Shown: piece after piece, positions 12,466 to 14,341 of the stretch | Position numbering within the stretch: position 1 is the first letter of the stretch | Layout: every line of letters starts with the position of its first letter | From: SW-9-67-25 sp964471665 | Lineage (GTDB): Archaea > Halobacteriota > Halobacteria > Halobacteriales > Haloarculaceae | Reading direction: 5' to 3' | DNA: 14,341 nucleotides | Assembly: GCA_964471665.1 (NCBI GenBank) | Contig: CAYYHG010000070.1 | Span: 1 to 14,341 of the forward strand | Program-made: the position numbers and the translations under genes | Notes under the pieces: generated by a model | Told to the model about the DNA's origin: nothing | Seen by the model: only the letters and a program-made list of their open reading frames with translations | The model's database searches: none

Positions 12466-12696
12466 CTACAGCCGCTGGCGGACCTCCCGGACGATGCCGT
12501 CGACGTCGAACTCGTCTTCGTCCTTGTCGTAGACTGTCTCCCCGTCGACGGACACGCGGAACACGCCGTGGTCGCTCGTCACCAGCGAGACGCGGTCGAG
12601 GTCCCGTTCGAGTCCGTTGAGGATCACCCGCTCGACCTCCAGTGCCCGTCCGCGGTAGCCACAGGGCACGCAGTACTCGATATCGACTTCCGTCAT
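12466..12696 (-). CDS. Rdx/SelT-SelW-SelH-like CxxC protein
   Basis: A 76-residue thioredoxin-like protein of the Rdx family. It begins MTEVDIEYCVPCGYRGRA, with the redox motif C9-V-P-C12 right after the first strand. In animal relatives the second position is selenocysteine; here both are Cys. The body FRVSVDGETVYDKDEDEFDV (46-65) is the 'G..vwskk..g.fP' region typical of the family, in a halophile-adapted acidic form. A role in thiol redox handling is suggested but unproven; haloarchaeal members are small and uncharacterised. The ATG at 12694-12696 directly precedes the first strand. It is 39 nt upstream of the ABC operon in the same direction and 137 nt downstream of aCPSF1. Confidence 0.85.
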   Translation of the reverse strand: MTEVDIEYCVPCGYRGRALEVERVILNGLERDLDRVSLVTSDHGVFRVSVDGETVYDKDEDEFDVDGIVREVRQRL

Positions 12697-12717
12697 GCAC
12701 AGTGGGTTCCCGCCTCA

Positions 12718-12735
12718 CCGACAACAATGTGTCGG
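12718..12735. repeat. Short inverted repeat upstream of the Rdx-like gene
   Basis: CCGACA (12718-12723) and TGTCGG (12730-12735) form a perfect 6-bp inverted repeat with a 6-nt spacer, 22-39 nt before the Rdx-like start. That is where the core promoter should lie, so it could be an operator site; it could also be part of the aCPSF1 3' end, or chance. Confidence 0.3.
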
Positions 12736-12833
12736 CGGTCGTGGGTGATCGGCACACACCCGTCGGTCCCCCCAGAAAGTCGGCCGAGTTCTGTGATCCG
12801 GGGTCGTCGACTCCCGTACGCGTCCCGGGAACG

Positions 12834-14341
12834 TCACACGAACCGGAACGTCTCGAGGTTCTTCGGCGCGAAGGTCCGCATGTTGAAGTCGTGGTACAGC
12901 GCCGAGGACAGATCCTGGGTGCTGGACTCGTCGCCGTGGACACAGAGCACCTTCTCGGGGCGGGGGTTCATCGTCCGGACGAAGTTCTCCAGACCCTGGC
13001 GGTCGGCGTGGCCCGAGAACCCGTCGACGGTCTCGACGTTCATCTCGAGCGTGAGCGTGTCGCGACGGCCCCGTCCGTTGCCGTTGCCCAGGCGGACGTC
13101 CCGCCGTCCGTTCTGGATCCGTTGCCCGAGCGTCCCCTGGGCCTGGAAACTGACGAACGTCAGCGTCGAGTCGGAGTCAGTGCCGAGGTGGTCCAGCCAG
13201 GAGAAGATCGGGCCACCCTCGATCATGCCGGACGTCGAGAGAACGATACAGGGCTCGCCGTCCGCGACTTCGCGGCGTTCCTCCTCGCCGCCGTCGATGT
13301 GGTTGAACTGATCCGCCAGGAACGGGTTCTCGTCCTCGTGGAAGATCCGTTCCCGGATTCCGTCACGGAGATACTCGGGATAGGTCGAGTGGATGGCTGT
13401 CGCCTCCCAGATCATCCCGTCGAGGTGGACCGGGACCGTCGGGAGGTCGCCGTTGCGCATCGCCTCCTCGAGAACGAGCATGATCTCCTGCGACCGTCCG
13501 ACCGCGAAGGCAGGCACGAGCACCTTCCCGCCCCGCTTAAGAGTATTCCCGATGATCTGTTTGAGTTTGCGCTCGGAGTCCTCCTGGTCTGTCTGGTAGT
13601 CGTTGCGCCCACCGTAGGTCGACTCCAGTACCAGTGCCTCCACGCGGGGGAACTCGTTGACCGCGCCGTTGAACAGGCGCGTGTCCTCGTAGTGAATGTC
13701 GCCCGAGAACGCGACGTTGTAGAGGCCGTCGCCGATGTGGAAGTGACAGATCGCGGATCCGAGGATGTGCCCGGCGTTGTGGAGCGTGAGCTTGATGTCC
13801 GGCGCGATGTCGGTGACGTCGCCGTACTCCAGGGGGATGGTGTGCTTGATCGCGTCCCGGACCATCTCGGACTCGTAGGGCGGGGTGCGGCCCTCCTTTG
13901 CGGCGATGTCGAGGTAGTCCAGCTGGAGCAGCCCCATCAGGTCCCGGGTGGGTTCGGTCGTGTAGATGGGCCCGTCGTAGCCGTACTTGAACAGCAGCGG
14001 GATGAGCGCCGAGTGATCCAGGTGGGCGTGGGTCAGGACGACGGCGTCGATGTTGCTCGGGCCGGCACCAAGCGCCTCGGGCACCTGGAGATAGGGGACC
14101 TCGCCCTCCGCGCCCGGCTTGTCCCCACAGTCGACGAGCACGCGCGTCTCGGGCGTCGAGAGGACGAACGCGGCCCGTCCCACCTCTCGACAGCACCCGA
14201 GCGTCGTGATCCGGACGTACTGGTCGTCAGACATCTCCTCGCGGTGGATCTGTCGGCCGATCCGTTCGAGGACGTCCCGGCGCTCGTCGCGTTCCTGCTT
14301 GAGGAAGTTCCGGACGTTCGAGACCGTCGAGGACTCGATGG
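12834..14341 (-). CDS. fttA: aCPSF1/FttA transcription-termination ribonuclease, 5' end cut by window
   Basis: The C-terminal 501 residues of the archaeal beta-CASP ribonuclease that ends transcription by cutting nascent RNA. The open frame runs past the ATG at 14232-14234 to the window edge (the upstream codons read like the family: STVSNVRNFLKQERDERRDV then IGRQIHREE), so the ATG is internal and the N-terminal KH domains are outside. Counting from that ATG, the metallo-beta-lactamase motifs are HAHLDH (69-74), GHILGS (155-160) and SGDIHYED (177-184). The beta-CASP residues are E204 in LESTYGG, H409 in SGHADRQG and H433 in CVHGDE. All metal ligands are present, so it should be an active nuclease. 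GNGNGRGRR (383-391) is a Gly/Arg-rich loop. The family is secure; the true start is not visible. Confidence 0.93.
   Translation of the reverse strand, partial: IESSTVSNVRNFLKQERDERRDVLERIGRQIHREEMSDDQYVRITTLGCCREVGRAAFVLSTPETRVLVDCGDKPGAEGEVPYLQVPEALGAGPSNIDAVVLTHAHLDHSALIPLLFKYGYDGPIYTTEPTRDLMGLLQLDYLDIAAKEGRTPPYESEMVRDAIKHTIPLEYGDVTDIAPDIKLTLHNAGHILGSAICHFHIGDGLYNVAFSGDIHYEDTRLFNGAVNEFPRVEALVLESTYGGRNDYQTDQEDSERKLKQIIGNTLKRGGKVLVPAFAVGRSQEIMLVLEEAMRNGDLPTVPVHLDGMIWEATAIHSTYPEYLRDGIRERIFHEDENPFLADQFNHIDGGEEERREVADGEPCIVLSTSGMIEGGPIFSWLDHLGTDSDSTLTFVSFQAQGTLGQRIQNGRRDVRLGNGNGRGRRDTLTLEMNVETVDGFSGHADRQGLENFVRTMNPRPEKVLCVHGDESSTQDLSSALYHDFNMRTFAPKNLETFRFV

Noticed and set aside
11476..13311. 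611-residue open frame on the plus strand across the ABC ATPase, Rdx-like gene and aCPSF1
   Set aside because: It runs antisense through three genes with clear family motifs; no motif or start signal supports it.

Overview
The window reads as a stretch of chromosome from a halophilic archaeon (class Halobacteria, probably a Haloarcula-like lineage; the genus is inference). The evidence is high GC, strongly acidic proteins (many Asp/Glu, few Lys), a HalOD1 domain, a fused gamma-alpha 2-oxoacid:ferredoxin oxidoreductase, an archaeal CPSF1-type ribonuclease, and many starts with a T-rich box about 25-30 nt upstream and little or no 5' leader. Most of the genes are ordinary haloarchaeal core or conserved-hypothetical genes. 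I do not see a phage, insertion sequence, CRISPR array, tRNA, rRNA or defence cluster.

Layout. Positions 16-783 (-) hold an unrecognised protein with a C-terminal zinc ribbon. Positions 999-1382 (+) encode a small DUF5658-like membrane protein, and 1480-2793 (+) an intact cytochrome P450. A visibly AT-richer patch follows (about 2915-3730). It has its own strong promoter and two closely spaced genes: a 68-aa membrane protein with a zinc ribbon and a 186-aa DUF2085-like membrane protein rich in Cys/His. Next come a HalOD1 single-domain protein (3816-4100) and a 48-aa charged microprotein 15 nt downstream (4116-4262). A cold-shock protein gene (4378-4572) has a perfect hairpin starting at its stop codon. 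It is followed by methylmalonyl-CoA epimerase (4683-5072).

A predicted surface protein with a Thr/Pro linker and DUF4352-like domain lies on the minus strand (5158-5880), convergent with the epimerase; a hairpin sits between them. The korA-korB operon (6080-8703) encodes the two subunits of 2-oxoglutarate (or related 2-oxoacid):ferredoxin oxidoreductase and overlaps by ATGA. A DUF420 five-helix membrane protein (8800-9426) and a KaiC/RadA-like protein with an N-terminal Cys4 finger and a degenerate P-loop (9511-10587) follow on the plus strand.

The last part is on the minus strand: an ABC-2 exporter (ATPase 11410-12426, permease 10622-11413, overlapping by ATGA), a 76-aa Rdx/SelT-like CxxC protein (12466-12696), and the C-terminal 501 residues of the termination ribonuclease aCPSF1/FttA (12834 to beyond 14341), cut by the window edge.

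Functional links. KorAB makes succinyl-CoA and reduced ferredoxin, and the epimerase interconverts methylmalonyl-CoA isomers on the way to or from succinyl-CoA, so both feed the same metabolic node; they have separate promoters and any link is inference. The least explained material is the AT-rich pair, the HalOD1-microprotein pair, and the KaiC-like protein without a canonical Walker A motif.
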